DNA from: Paracoccus wurundjeri
GTDB taxonomy: Bacteria > Pseudomonadota > Alphaproteobacteria > Rhodobacterales > Rhodobacteraceae
Direction: 5' to 3'
DNA: 64,000 nucleotides
NCBI RefSeq assembly: GCF_030678915.1
Contig: NZ_JAUUTZ010000012.1
Coordinates: 1-64,000 of the forward strand
Position 1 is the stretch's first letter. Each line of letters opens with the position of its first letter. Below are positions 16,722-25,878 of this stretch, piece after piece. The notes beneath the pieces were generated by a model, which ran no database searches, was not told where the DNA came from, and saw only the letters and a list, made by a program, of their open reading frames with translations. The translations under genes were made by a program, and so were the position numbers.

Positions 16722-17273
16722 TTATTCGGCCGGAGTCGATGAAACCCCTACTTTTGCCGGGCGCAGCAGGCGATCATGCAGGCGGAAACCATTTTCCATG
16801 ACCTGTATGATCTCACCCGCTCTGGTATCCGGGACAGCGGCTTCGAACATGGCCTCATGCCAGGTTGGATCGAATTTCTCACCGATTTCCGGAGTAATGA
16901 CAGTGACGCCATGCTTGCCGAAAACATTGGACAATTCGCGCAGCGTCAATTCAACGCCCTCTATCAATGCTTTGGCCGAGGCGCGCTGCTCTTCGCCGGC
17001 GGCGTCGAGGGCACGGCTCAAGGCATCGTGAACAGGCAACAGGTCGCGGGCAAGACGAGACCCGCCATATTGCTCGGCATCGCGGCGATCCTTGTCGGCG
17101 CGTTTGCGGGAATTCTCGGCATCGGCAAGCGCCCGCATGAACTTGTCGCGGAATTCGTCCCGTTCCGCGATCAGACGATCAACCTCATCGGCCAGTTCCT
17201 CGGCCTCGGTCAGCAATTCTTCGGTCATGTCGTCATTCGGTTCTTGATTCTGCTCGGTCATTCCAACTTTCAT
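16722..17273 (-). CDS. grpE: Nucleotide exchange factor GrpE
   Basis: A 183-residue DnaK nucleotide-exchange factor. A disordered acidic N terminus leads into a long coiled-coil helix (LTEAEELADEVDRLIAERDEFRDKFMRALADAENSRKRADKD), then the four-helix segment and beta wing (FGKHGVTVITPEIGEKFDPTWHEAMFEA). Length is typical for alphaproteobacteria. Its start overlaps the hrcA stop by 4 bases (ATGA), so repressor and cochaperone are coupled. A second in-frame ATG four codons in (MTEQNQE) is an alternative start. Confidence 0.96.
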   Translation of the reverse strand: MKVGMTEQNQEPNDDMTEELLTEAEELADEVDRLIAERDEFRDKFMRALADAENSRKRADKDRRDAEQYGGSRLARDLLPVHDALSRALDAAGEEQRASAKALIEGVELTLRELSNVFGKHGVTVITPEIGEKFDPTWHEAMFEAAVPDTRAGEIIQVMENGFRLHDRLLRPAKVGVSSTPAE

Positions 17274-18325
17274 CCTTTCCGGCCGGACAGGACCCGCCCA
17301 ACCAGTTGCGCGGTATAATCGACAATCGGAACGATACGGCCATAATTCAGCCGGGTCGGTCCGATGACGCCCACCGCGCCTACAATCTTTCGGTCGGCAT
17401 TCATATAGGGAGAAACCACCAAAGCGGAACCCGAAAGAGAAAAAAGCTTGTTCTCAGAGCCAATAAAAATGCGCACACCGTCGCCCTGCTCGGCCAGTTC
17501 GAGAAATTCAACGATGTCACGTTTGCGTTCCAGATCGTCGAACAATACCCGGATACGGTCGAGATCCGCCGCCTCGCTGTCCAGAAGATTCGCGCGACCG
17601 CGCACGATCAGGCGCGGATCGAAGCTTTCGCCGTCCCACAGGGCAAGCCCGGATTGCACCAGTTCCGCCGCAAGGATATCCAGTTCGCGCCGACGTTCAG
17701 CCAATTGGCTGGCCATGTGTCTACGCAATTCGGCAAGTGTCTTTCCCTCGGCCATGGCATTCAGGAAATTGCCCGCTTCCCTCATGGAAGAGGGTGTCTG
17801 GCCTTCGGGCGGAATGAAAATCCGGTTCTCGACATGGCCATCCGCAAAAACCAGCACCACAAGGGCGCGATCCGGAGCAAGGCTGACGAACTCGATATGA
17901 CGGATAGGCGCCTCGTGCTTGGGCATCAGGACCAGCGAGGCCCCGCGCGTGATCGTGCTAAGCGCCGTACTGACACGATCCAGCATGACATTCGTATCCG
18001 AGTCGTCATTGCCCAGGGTCCGGTCCATGACGGCCTGATCGCCGGGATCGACGCTATCCACTTCCATCATGCCATCCACGAAAAGCCGCAGCCCCAGATG
18101 CGACGGCAGCCGCCCGGCAGAGGTATGCGGGCTGTCAAGCAGGCCCATGAATTCGAGATCCTGCATGACATTACGGATCGTCGCGGCGCTAAGCTGTTCC
18201 GACATGCTGCGTGTCAGGGTGCGGGAGCCCACCGGATCCCCCGTCTCGAGATAGGATTCGACCACCCGCCGGAACACTTCACGCGAACGGTCGTTCAGTT
18301 CTGAAAGTAGCGATTCCTGACTCAT
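17270..18325 (-). CDS. hrcA: Heat-inducible transcription repressor HrcA
   Basis: A 351-residue repressor of chaperone genes. The N-terminal winged helix contains VESYLETGDPVGSRTLTR and LSAATIRNVMQDLEFMGLLDSPHTSAGRLPS, the latter the family's most conserved stretch. The rest fits the HrcA effector domain (VVSPYMNADRKIVGAVGVIGPTRLNYGRIVPIVDY at the end). I chose MSQESLLSEL as start; upstream in-frame codons run into the rph promoter region. HrcA binds CIRCE palindromes; I saw none in this window, so targets such as groESL should lie elsewhere. Divergent from rph. Confidence 0.95.
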   Translation of the reverse strand: MSQESLLSELNDRSREVFRRVVESYLETGDPVGSRTLTRSMSEQLSAATIRNVMQDLEFMGLLDSPHTSAGRLPSHLGLRLFVDGMMEVDSVDPGDQAVMDRTLGNDDSDTNVMLDRVSTALSTITRGASLVLMPKHEAPIRHIEFVSLAPDRALVVLVFADGHVENRIFIPPEGQTPSSMREAGNFLNAMAEGKTLAELRRHMASQLAERRRELDILAAELVQSGLALWDGESFDPRLIVRGRANLLDSEAADLDRIRVLFDDLERKRDIVEFLELAEQGDGVRIFIGSENKLFSLSGSALVVSPYMNADRKIVGAVGVIGPTRLNYGRIVPIVDYTAQLVGRVLSGRKG

Positions 18326-18399
18326 GGCCTGCTTGGGCTTGCGTGAACGATACTTGGGGCGGTATTGGGCAGCCTGATCATGAATGAAAGGATAACCCG

Positions 18400-19113
18400 A
18401 TGCGCCCCTCTGGCCGGAACTTAAGCCAAATGCGTCCGATTTCAATTGAAACCGGAGTGATGCGGCACGCAGAAGGGTCTTGCCTGATCCGCTGCGGCGA
18501 TACGCATGTACTTTGCAGCGCTTCGATCGAGGATAATCCGCCGCGTTTCCTGAAAGGTACCGGGCTGGGCTGGGTCACCGCGGAATATGGAATGCTGCCG
18601 CGCGCCACGAATACGCGAAACCGAAGAGAGGCCGCGCAGGGGAAGCAATCGGGGCGGACACAGGAAATTCAACGGCTGATCGGACGCAGTTTGCGCGCGG
18701 GCGTGGATCGCGTCGCACTAGGCGAACGTCAGATCACTATCGATTGCGACGTGTTGCAGGCGGATGGTGGAACGCGCTGTGCTTCGATAACCGGGGGTTG
18801 GGTGGCTTTGCGGCTGGCGGTCAACAAACTTCTGGGCGCGGGCGTGCTGACCAGTGATCCGATCGTTGATCATGTGGCGGCGGTGAGTTGCGGCATTTAC
18901 GCCGGCCAGCCGGTGGTCGATCTGGACTATGCCGAGGATAGCGAGGCAGGGACCGATGGGAATTTCGTCATGACCGGAGCCGGTCGCCTGATCGAGGTAC
19001 AGATGTCTGCCGAGGGGGCGACATTCTCGCGCGATGAAATGGGGAAATTGCTTGATCTGGCCGAGGCCGGGATCGGCGAATTGGTTTCCGCGCAAAAGGC
19101 CGCGCTGGAATGA
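18400..19113 (+). CDS. rph: Ribonuclease PH
   Basis: A 237-residue phosphorolytic 3' exoribonuclease that trims tRNA precursors. Conserved segments: [63 protein letters not shown] (phosphate site) and the C-terminal [22 protein letters not shown]. Full length for the family. First gene of the rightward run rph-rdgB-ridA-hemW-ybaN, in which consecutive genes abut or overlap by a few bases. Confidence 0.97.
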   Translation: MRPSGRNLSQMRPISIETGVMRHAEGSCLIRCGDTHVLCSASIEDNPPRFLKGTGLGWVTAEYGMLPRATNTRNRREAAQGKQSGRTQEIQRLIGRSLRAGVDRVALGERQITIDCDVLQADGGTRCASITGGWVALRLAVNKLLGAGVLTSDPIVDHVAAVSCGIYAGQPVVDLDYAEDSEAGTDGNFVMTGAGRLIEVQMSAEGATFSRDEMGKLLDLAEAGIGELVSAQKAALE

Positions 19114-19718
19114 GGAAATTCACCGAAAAGCGCCTGTTGATGGCCACGCATAACGCCGGAAAGCTGAACGAGATGCGCGCATTGCTGGCCCCCTACGGCG
19201 TCGATGTGACGGGGGCGGCGACAGCCGGGCTGAGCGAACCGGAGGAGACCGAAGATAATTTCATCGGCAATGCGCGGATCAAGGCCCGTGCCGCCATGGA
19301 AGCGACGGGTTTGCCAGTGCTTGCCGATGACAGCGGGATTTGCGTGGATGCACTGGATGGCGCTCCGGGTGTGTATACTGCCGATTGGGCCGAGACCGGG
19401 AATGGTCGCGATTTCGGCATGGCCATGAAGCGGACATGGCGTGAACTGGAAGATCTGAACGCGCCGGAACCCCGTAACGCACAGTTTCGCTGTACGCTGG
19501 TTCTGATGTGGCCTGACGGGCATGATGAAATATTTGAAGGCATATTGCCGGGTCGGGTCGTCTGGCCCCCGCGCGGCACCGAAGGGCATGGATACGATCC
19601 GATATTCGTGCCCGAAGGGCAGAAGCTTACATTGGGTGAAATGGCACCTGACATGAAAAACCGCCTCAGCCATCGGGCATTGGCCGTTGCAAATATGATA
19701 AGAGGTTGTTTTGCATAG
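19110..19718 (+). CDS. rdgB: dITP/XTP pyrophosphatase
   Basis: A 202-residue HAM1/RdgB-family enzyme that hydrolyses non-canonical purine triphosphates and keeps them out of DNA. Signature [15 protein letters not shown] at the N terminus, [24 protein letters not shown] in the middle with metal-binding Asp residues, and [10 protein letters not shown] at the end. Overlaps rph by 4 bases (ATGA) and the RidA gene by 8. Confidence 0.96.
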   Translation: MRKFTEKRLLMATHNAGKLNEMRALLAPYGVDVTGAATAGLSEPEETEDNFIGNARIKARAAMEATGLPVLADDSGICVDALDGAPGVYTADWAETGNGRDFGMAMKRTWRELEDLNAPEPRNAQFRCTLVLMWPDGHDEIFEGILPGRVVWPPRGTEGHGYDPIFVPEGQKLTLGEMAPDMKNRLSHRALAVANMIRGCFA

Positions 19719-20085
19719 AATTTCTACTGGATCGCCTTTTGAGGCTTCGATGGGATACAGCCGAGCATTGGTTAAGGGAAACTGGTGCTTTGTCTCTGGG
19801 GTGACGGGCTATGACTATACCGCCATGACCATGCCTGAAACGGCAGCCGAGCAAGTAAAGAATTGTTTTGATACAATTTTCCGGGTTCTGGACGAAGCTG
19901 GTTTTACCGCGGATGATATTGTCCGTGTGCAATATACCGTCATCGATGCGACCCTGGTGGATGAGATAGCACCGGTTCTAGGAGAGGCAATGGGCAAGAT
20001 TCGCCCGGCTGCAACCATGGTCATTTCCGGCCTGATCCGTCCCGAAATGAAGGTCGAAATCGAAGTGACCGCGATGCGCGAATGA
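19711..20085 (+). CDS. RidA family protein
   Basis: A 124-residue protein of the YjgF/YER057c/UK114 family, which deaminates reactive enamine or imine intermediates of amino-acid metabolism or has related roles. Visible features: YSRALVKGNWCFVSGVTGYD at the N terminus, the AAEQVKNCFDTIFRVLDEAGFTADDIVRVQYTV helix-strand unit, and the C-terminal MVISGLIRPEMKVEIEVTAM, where the family's substrate-binding Arg occurs (R in IRPEMKVEIE). Subfamily is unclear, since the N terminus differs from E. coli RidA. Overlaps its neighbours slightly on both sides. Confidence 0.88.
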   Translation: MHRISTGSPFEASMGYSRALVKGNWCFVSGVTGYDYTAMTMPETAAEQVKNCFDTIFRVLDEAGFTADDIVRVQYTVIDATLVDEIAPVLGEAMGKIRPAATMVISGLIRPEMKVEIEVTAMRE

Positions 20086-21263
20086 CCCAGAAAAGCGTTT
20101 TCCGGTATGACGAAGATTGGCATGCCGGAGGATTCGGGCTGTATGTGCACTGGCCATTCTGTGCTGCCAAATGCCCCTATTGCGATTTCAACAGCCATGT
20201 TGCCGGATCCGTAGATCAGGCCCGTTGGGCGCAAGCACTAGGCGCAGAGATTGCACGGCTGGCTGAAGAACTTCCCGGACGAATTCTTGGCAGTATTTTT
20301 TTCGGGGGCGGCACTCCGTCATTGATGGCGCCAGAAACTGTGAATTCCGTGCTTCGTTCGGCACGAGCCGGATGGGGTTTTGCCAATGATATCGAAATCA
20401 CTCTGGAAGCCAATCCGACCAGCGTCGAGAAGGAACGCTTTCACGGCTATGCCGAAGCTGGGGTCAATCGTCTGTCTATGGGTGTGCAGGCACTTAACGA
20501 CGACGATTTGCGCCGACTTGGACGAATGCATACGGTGGCAGAGGCGCAGGCCGCATTCGATGTGGCGCAAGATTGTTTCTCGCGCGTGAGCATGGATCTG
20601 ATCTATGCGCGGCAGGGACAAACGACAAAAGCATGGCGGAATGAGCTGCGCGAAGCGTTAAGCATGGCGGTGGATCATCTGTCGCTTTATCAACTGACGA
20701 TCGAACCGGGCACGGCTTTCGGAGCGCGTGCAGCGGCGGGCAAGTTGCGGGATTTGCCGGATGACGATCTGGCTGCCGACATGTATCTGGAAACGCAGGA
20801 GATCTGCGAGGCATCAGGAATGCCCGGTTACGAGATATCAAACCATGCCGCCAAGGGATCGGAAAGCCGCCATAATAAGGTTTATTGGATGCAAGGCGAT
20901 TGGGCGGCGGTTGGGCCGGGCGCCCATGGGCGAATCACCCTACCTCGTGGCCGCGTCGCGACGGAAGCGCACCGTGTACCCGGCGCATGGCTGGATTCTG
21001 TCGAGCGTCATGGAACGGGTGAATTACCGCGGGAGTTGTTATCCTTCAGGGATCAAGCGACGGAATATTTGTTGATGTCGTTAAGATTGAACGAAGGTTT
21101 GGATGAGGAGCGGTATGCTCGACTTGCGGGCAAAGCGCTAAACGAAGCGTCTGTTGCGCAGTTAATGGAGCTGAAGATGGTTGAACGGTGTGCGGGGCGC
21201 TTGAAGGCCAGCCGTGAAGGACGCCCGGTCCTGAATGCAATTTTGCGAGAATTGGCCGATTAG
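20082..21263 (+). CDS. hemW: HemW, radical SAM haem chaperone
   Basis: A 393-residue protein formerly called a coproporphyrinogen III oxidase-like enzyme, now known as a haem-binding chaperone. The radical SAM cluster motif is FCAAKCPYCDFNSH near residues 26-39; the SAM motif GGGTPSLM and ERFHGYAEAGVNRLSMGVQ follow, and a HemN C-terminal domain ends the protein. HemN enzymes have extra N-terminal residues which this lacks, supporting HemW. Overlaps the RidA gene by 4 bases. Confidence 0.94.
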   Translation: MTQKSVFRYDEDWHAGGFGLYVHWPFCAAKCPYCDFNSHVAGSVDQARWAQALGAEIARLAEELPGRILGSIFFGGGTPSLMAPETVNSVLRSARAGWGFANDIEITLEANPTSVEKERFHGYAEAGVNRLSMGVQALNDDDLRRLGRMHTVAEAQAAFDVAQDCFSRVSMDLIYARQGQTTKAWRNELREALSMAVDHLSLYQLTIEPGTAFGARAAAGKLRDLPDDDLAADMYLETQEICEASGMPGYEISNHAAKGSESRHNKVYWMQGDWAAVGPGAHGRITLPRGRVATEAHRVPGAWLDSVERHGTGELPRELLSFRDQATEYLLMSLRLNEGLDEERYARLAGKALNEASVAQLMELKMVERCAGRLKASREGRPVLNAILRELAD

Positions 21264-21617
21264 ATGCCTATCGTCTGGTATTCGATCGGCGCAATTGCGT
21301 TTGGCCTGGGTGTAATTGGCATTGTGCTGCCGATTCTTCCCACTGTTCCTTTTCTGTTGATCGCGGTCTGGGCCTTCGCTCGATCTTCGCCACAGCTACG
21401 TCAGAGAATATTGAACCATAGAGTTTATGGCCCCCCGATCAAGGCATGGCAGGAACGAGGTGCAATCGGCCGGATTGCCAAGATATGGGCAGTTTCCGCA
21501 ATGACGGCAGGTATAGCGATTGCCCTTTGGGCTGGGTTACCGGCCTGGCTGATTGCCGGTCAAACTATCATCTGTCTGAGTGTAGGTCTGTATGTGATTA
21601 CGCGACCGGAAGCCTGA
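21264..21617 (+). CDS. YbaN-family (DUF454) inner-membrane protein
   Basis: A 117-residue membrane protein. Three to four hydrophobic segments, GAIAFGLGVIGIVLPILPTVPFLLIAVWAF, AVSAMTAGIAIALWAGLPAWL and IAGQTIICLSVGLYVIT. The phrase LPILPTVPFLLIAVWAFARSSP and HRVYGPPIKAW are typical of DUF454. Function is unknown. It begins immediately after the hemW stop codon and ends the rightward run. Confidence 0.88.
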   Translation: MPIVWYSIGAIAFGLGVIGIVLPILPTVPFLLIAVWAFARSSPQLRQRILNHRVYGPPIKAWQERGAIGRIAKIWAVSAMTAGIAIALWAGLPAWLIAGQTIICLSVGLYVITRPEA

Positions 21618-21684
21618 ATCTATCGCCTGTCGGAAATCTGGCTTTGATTTCCAGCGCTATGTAGCCTCTTGGTTTGAGGTTGGC

Positions 21685-21740
21685 GGGATTTGCTGCAAGT
21701 GTGATTTCAACCCGCTGAAGCAGAAAACGCAGCAAATCCC
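21685..21740. terminator. Inverted repeat between convergent ybaN and parB
   Basis: GGGATTTGCTGC (21685-21696) and GCAGCAAATCCC (21729-21740) are perfect 12-bp inverted repeats with a 32-base spacer, placed between convergent genes. A bidirectional terminator is the simplest reading, although the loop is large and T runs are absent. Confidence 0.5.
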
Positions 21741-21753
21741 TTAGGCGGCCCGA

Positions 21754-22638
21754 TTACCGATTGCCGCCCAGTAACTGACAAAGCTCATCAAGCTGATCGA
21801 GTTCTTTATAAGTGATCGTCAGTTGCCCGCCATCTGCACCGGCATGTTTAATCGATACTCGCATACGAAGATGCGCAGAAAGATCAGACTCGAGTGCGCG
21901 GGTGTCGGCGTCCTTGTCTGCTTTACTTGAAGATTTGCTTGCATTGTTGGCGGGTTCTTCGTTTTGCTTGCGCACAAGCTCTTCTGTCTCGCGAACGGAC
22001 AAACCCTTGTCAATCACCTTACGCGCCAGCTGTTCGGGGTTTTTTGCGGTTACGAGAGCCCTCGCATGGCCGGCACTGATCTGACCATTCTTGAGAAAAT
22101 CCTGTACGGAATCCGGAAGATTCAGCAGGCGGAGCAAGTTCGCAATATGGCTTCGACTTTTATTCAGCGATTCAGCAAGCTTTTCCTGTGTATGACCGAA
22201 CCGATTCATCAGCTGGCGAAAGGACGTCGCCTCTTCAATTGCATTCAAATCCGCCCGCTGAATATTCTCGATGATCGCAACTTCAAGAACCTCGGAATCG
22301 CTCAGATCACGAATCAAAACGGGAAGTTCATGAAGCTGCGCCATTTGCGCGGCGCGCCACCGACGTTCTCCGGCAACGATCTGATATAACCCTTCGTCGC
22401 TTGGATGAGGCCGAACAATCAGGGGCTGAAGCACACCCCGGTTTTTAACCGACTCCGCAAGCTCTTGCAGATCTTCGGGTTTGAACTGCCGCCTCGGCTG
22501 ATCGGGATTAGCGGTAATCTGTTCTATCGGAAGCGTAGAGCTTCCGTTTTTCTCCGGGCTGTTAACATCGATATCAGCCATAAGCGCCGATAAACCACGG
22601 CCGAGCCCTCTTTTTACGCTTTTATTTTCGGACATCAT
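21754..22638 (-). CDS. parB: Chromosome partitioning protein ParB
   Basis: A 294-residue DNA-binding protein that loads at parS and spreads, using CTP. N terminus KRGLGRGLSALMADID is typical; ParB/Srx CTPase domain near residues 36-125 with VAGERRWRAAQMA and ENIQRADLNAIEEA; helix-turn-helix FGHTQEKLAESLNKSRSHIANLLRLL near 150; C-terminal dimerisation domain ending ITYKELDQLDELCQLLG. Overlaps parA by 4 bases. Two matching parS sites lie 1.3 and 3.2 kb upstream. Confidence 0.97.
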   Translation of the reverse strand: MMSENKSVKRGLGRGLSALMADIDVNSPEKNGSSTLPIEQITANPDQPRRQFKPEDLQELAESVKNRGVLQPLIVRPHPSDEGLYQIVAGERRWRAAQMAQLHELPVLIRDLSDSEVLEVAIIENIQRADLNAIEEATSFRQLMNRFGHTQEKLAESLNKSRSHIANLLRLLNLPDSVQDFLKNGQISAGHARALVTAKNPEQLARKVIDKGLSVRETEELVRKQNEEPANNASKSSSKADKDADTRALESDLSAHLRMRVSIKHAGADGGQLTITYKELDQLDELCQLLGGNR

Positions 22639-23420
22639 GCTGCCTCTGGTGCAAGATTGAGACGATTGACAAATTCTTCCGCGAACTTACGGTACGCAAG
22701 ACTGCCTTTTGAGTTCGGGTCGTAAATCAGCACTGGTTGAGCATGCGATGGTGCTTCGGAAACACGAACATTTCGTGGAATCACCGTCGTATATATCAAT
22801 TCGCCAAGGGTAGCACGCGCGTCAGCCTCGACCTGTTGTGACAAATTATTGCGATAATCCGACATCGTTAGCAAGACTCCGTTCACACGAAGCGCTGGAT
22901 TCGCAGTTTGTCGAACATGACGAATAGAGGTCAGAAGCTGTGAAAGCCCTTCCAGCGCATAGAATTCAGCTTGAAGGGGTACCAAAACGCCGGCCGCCGC
23001 TACCATCGCATTAATGGTCAGAAGGCCTAGAGCGGGTGGACAATCTATCAGGATGATTTTCTCGGGGTCCGTCTCGACAAGCTTGTTCCGCAGTAGCTTG
23101 GTTCGATTTTCAGCATTGGAGAGCTCCACATCTGCCGAAGCCAAATCCGATGTTGTCGGCACAATATGAAGATTATCAATATCGGTTTTTTGCGCAATAC
23201 TTTCGAGTGAGCTTTCACCCAGCAAGAGGTCGTAAACCGTCTGTTGCCGCATATCCGCGTCAATGCCCAAACCTGTTGACGCATTCCCCTGCGGATCAAG
23301 ATCAACAAGGATTGTCTCATGCCCCGCTTGAGCGAGTGCCGCGCCGAGATTAATCGCCGTTGTGGTTTTTCCAACGCCGCCCTTCTGATTGGCAATAGCT
23401 ATTATTCTATGGTTTGGCAT
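22635..23420 (-). CDS. parA: Chromosome partitioning ATPase ParA
   Basis: A 261-residue Walker-type ATPase that works with ParB to separate origins. Deviant Walker A KGGVGKTTTAINLGAAL near residue 14, DLDPQGNASTGLGID, Walker B region IILIDCPPALGLLT near 125. Chromosomal type by length and by linkage to parB, rsmG and mnmG. Overlaps rsmG by 14 bases. Confidence 0.97.
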   Translation of the reverse strand: MPNHRIIAIANQKGGVGKTTTAINLGAALAQAGHETILVDLDPQGNASTGLGIDADMRQQTVYDLLLGESSLESIAQKTDIDNLHIVPTTSDLASADVELSNAENRTKLLRNKLVETDPEKIILIDCPPALGLLTINAMVAAAGVLVPLQAEFYALEGLSQLLTSIRHVRQTANPALRVNGVLLTMSDYRNNLSQQVEADARATLGELIYTTVIPRNVRVSEAPSHAQPVLIYDPNSKGSLAYRKFAEEFVNRLNLAPEAA

Positions 23421-24009
23421 CTGTCACCTCACTGATCTTAAGTAACGCGGCGCCCGGTCTGGAAGTGCTTGGTATCGGAAGGACATTAAATTTCCACTTA
23501 TGGCGAGCATCTACAACTTCTTCCTGCCAGTTCTCACCTTTCATAATCCAAGCTTGTCCATATTCTGCCAAATGCCGGTGAAGATATGACATAAGGCGCG
23601 GCAGAGGAGCAAGCGCACGAGCGGATAGATAGGCGGCATTCAGCGGATCAGCGTCCTCTATACGCCGGCTATCCACCTGGGTATTTTCCAGCGAAAGTTC
23701 ACGGATAACTGTCCTAAGGAAGGCGGCTTTTCGTTGATCGCTTTCCAAAAGCCTAAACTGTACCGGGCGGTCAGAGAAGACGGTCGCCAGAACGATGCCC
23801 GGAAAACCCCCTCCACTTCCGAGATCCGCCCAAATACCTGATTCTGGATTGGCATGATTGGAAATTTGTAGGCAATCTTCGATATGCCGTGTATCGAACT
23901 GAGATATCGTTGAAGGCGCCACAAGATTTATTCGCGGATTCCAACGAATTACCAAATCCTTGAATCTCGCAAGACGGTCCATTGTTTCACGTGAAACATT
24001 GTCGGTCAT
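23407..24009 (-). CDS. rsmG: 16S rRNA (guanine-527-N7)-methyltransferase
   Basis: A 200-residue SAM-dependent methyltransferase of the GidB family. Motif I is [15 protein letters not shown] near residue 62, followed by [19 protein letters not shown] and the late [16 protein letters not shown]. The N-terminal codons VSRET are written by the parS palindrome at 23983-23998, so this short segment serves both as coding and as ParB site. Overlaps mnmG by 4 bases. Confidence 0.96.
   Translation of the reverse strand: MTDNVSRETMDRLARFKDLVIRWNPRINLVAPSTISQFDTRHIEDCLQISNHANPESGIWADLGSGGGFPGIVLATVFSDRPVQFRLLESDQRKAAFLRTVIRELSLENTQVDSRRIEDADPLNAAYLSARALAPLPRLMSYLHRHLAEYGQAWIMKGENWQEEVVDARHKWKFNVLPIPSTSRPGAALLKISEVTDAKP
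23983..23998. promoter_or_regulatory. parS site 1
   Basis: TGTTTCACGTGAAACA, an exact 16-bp palindrome matching the bacterial parS consensus bound by ParB. It lies inside codons 4-9 or so of rsmG (VSRET). Confidence 0.93.
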
Positions 24010-25877
24010 GCTCGTTTTCGCTCTGCACTTCGGCTTATCGCAATTAATAACGTCAATGCAGCAGGCGTTATGCCTTCGATCCTGGCGGCGGCAGCCAATG
24101 TATTCGGACGAGCATCAGTCAGCTTCGTACGTAGCTCGGCTGAAAGTCCTGCGATATTGTAGTAATCAATATCCGTAGTAAGTGGAACATTCTCGTCTGC
24201 CTTTAGCGCTTCCGCATCACGTTTTTGCCGACTCACGTATTGATGATAAAGAGCATCGTTCATGAGCTGTTGTAGCGTTCCCGGGTCGAGCTTCTCCAGC
24301 CATGGTGCGATTGCGTAAACTTTTTGTATTGGAAGCTCTGTCATTCCAAGAAGCGAAAAAATCGAGCGTCTCTGGCCGTCCAGACGTACCTGAATATCTG
24401 TCTGCAGCAATTCATTGGGCGAATGTGACTGCTCCTCTGCCCTGCTACGCGCAGAAAGATACCTGGACTGTCGAGCTTCATATTTTTCTCGCCGCTCGGT
24501 TCCAACACAGCCGATCTCTATACCGAATGGTGTCAGCCGCTGATCGGCATTATCGGCGCGTAGCGTCAGGCGAAACTCCGCCCTGGACGTAAACATGCGA
24601 TACGGTTCACTTATCCCGCGAGTAACCAGATCATCGATCATCACGCCAATATAGCTGTCTGCCCGGCTAAAAACTGCCGGTGCGTTATTCAAAGCAAAAC
24701 GGGCCGCGTTAAGGCCAGCCACTATCCCTTGTGCAGCGGCTTCTTCGTACCCAGTAGTACCGTTAATCTGGCCAGCAAAATACAGGCCTTCAAGGGATTT
24801 GACCTTCAGGCTCGAATCCAGCGCCCTTGGATCAACGTAATCATATTCAACCGCATATCCGGGCTGCATAACAACTGCATTTTCAAGCCCCTTTATCGTA
24901 TGGACATAGGCGGTCTGAACATCTTCCGGCAGCGAGGTTGAGATACCATTCGGATATACGGTATTATCTTCCAGTCCTTCCGGTTCAAGAAAAATTTGAT
25001 GGGAGTTCTTATCCGAAAATCGCACAATCTTATCTTCAATGGATGGGCAATATCGCGGACCTTTCCCTGAAATATGCCCTCCGTACATCGCTGAGCGATT
25101 TAGATTTTTTTGAATAATATCATGCGTATGGGTGTTCGTATGAGTAATTGCGCAAGATATCTGACGCAATGACGGTGACCTCGATAGATACGAGAACATG
25201 ACAGGATTGTCATCTCCCGGCTGCTTCTCCAACTGGTCCCAATCTATTGTGCGCCCGTCAAGTCTCGGTGGTGTTCCGGTCTTTAGACGCCCCATTGGAA
25301 GATTTAAGCCGTAAAGAGAATCAGCAAGCCTGTTGGAAGCGGTATTACCCCAACGCCCCGCCTTTCTACTTACATCTCCAATATGGATAACACCGTTAAG
25401 GAATGTACCAGTGGTAAGAACAACGGCCGTTGCGCTTAAGCAAGTGCCATCCACAAGCTCGACACCATCAATTCGATTTGAATCACCGGTAAATGCTGCA
25501 ACTTCACTGAACACCAGTTCCAACCCCGGTATACCACGCAAATAAGTTAATGCATGTTTTCGGTATACCGCCCTGTCCATTTGCGCACGAGGTCCCTGAA
25601 CGGCCGGTCCTTTACGTCTATTAAGCAGACGAAATTGAATACCTGCGCTGTCAGCTATCCGCCCCATAAGTCCATCCAGCGCGTCAATCTCACGGACCAG
25701 ATGGCCTTTTCCCAAGCCGCCAATAGCGGGATTACAGGAAAGTGCGCCAATATCGTCTTCCCGCATAGTGATCAACGCGCTTTGAGAGCCCATGCGAGCC
25801 GCAGCCGCAGCCGCCTCGGTCCCCGCATGGCCGCCTCCGATCACTATCACATCGAAATGTTTCACGTGAAACACCAT
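24006..25877 (-). CDS. mnmG: tRNA U34 carboxymethylaminomethyl synthesis enzyme MnmG
   Basis: A 623-residue FAD-dependent partner of MnmE that modifies uridine 34 of certain tRNAs. FAD site [23 protein letters not shown], the GidA signatures [22 protein letters not shown] and [13 protein letters not shown], and a C-terminal helical domain ([20 protein letters not shown]). Length is typical. I chose [10 protein letters not shown] as start, the common form in alphaproteobacteria; the codons FHVKH are written by a parS palindrome. An ATG four codons upstream is possible but overlaps mnmE. Confidence 0.96.
   Translation of the reverse strand: MVFHVKHFDVIVIGGGHAGTEAAAAAARMGSQSALITMREDDIGALSCNPAIGGLGKGHLVREIDALDGLMGRIADSAGIQFRLLNRRKGPAVQGPRAQMDRAVYRKHALTYLRGIPGLELVFSEVAAFTGDSNRIDGVELVDGTCLSATAVVLTTGTFLNGVIHIGDVSRKAGRWGNTASNRLADSLYGLNLPMGRLKTGTPPRLDGRTIDWDQLEKQPGDDNPVMFSYLSRSPSLRQISCAITHTNTHTHDIIQKNLNRSAMYGGHISGKGPRYCPSIEDKIVRFSDKNSHQIFLEPEGLEDNTVYPNGISTSLPEDVQTAYVHTIKGLENAVVMQPGYAVEYDYVDPRALDSSLKVKSLEGLYFAGQINGTTGYEEAAAQGIVAGLNAARFALNNAPAVFSRADSYIGVMIDDLVTRGISEPYRMFTSRAEFRLTLRADNADQRLTPFGIEIGCVGTERREKYEARQSRYLSARSRAEEQSHSPNELLQTDIQVRLDGQRRSIFSLLGMTELPIQKVYAIAPWLEKLDPGTLQQLMNDALYHQYVSRQKRDAEALKADENVPLTTDIDYYNIAGLSAELRTKLTDARPNTLAAAARIEGITPAALTLLIAISRSAERKRA
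25858..25873. promoter_or_regulatory. parS site 2
   Basis: TGTTTCACGTGAAACA, identical to site 1 and 1.9 kb away, inside the second to seventh codons of mnmG (FHVKH). Confidence 0.93.
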
Positions 25878-25878
25878 C

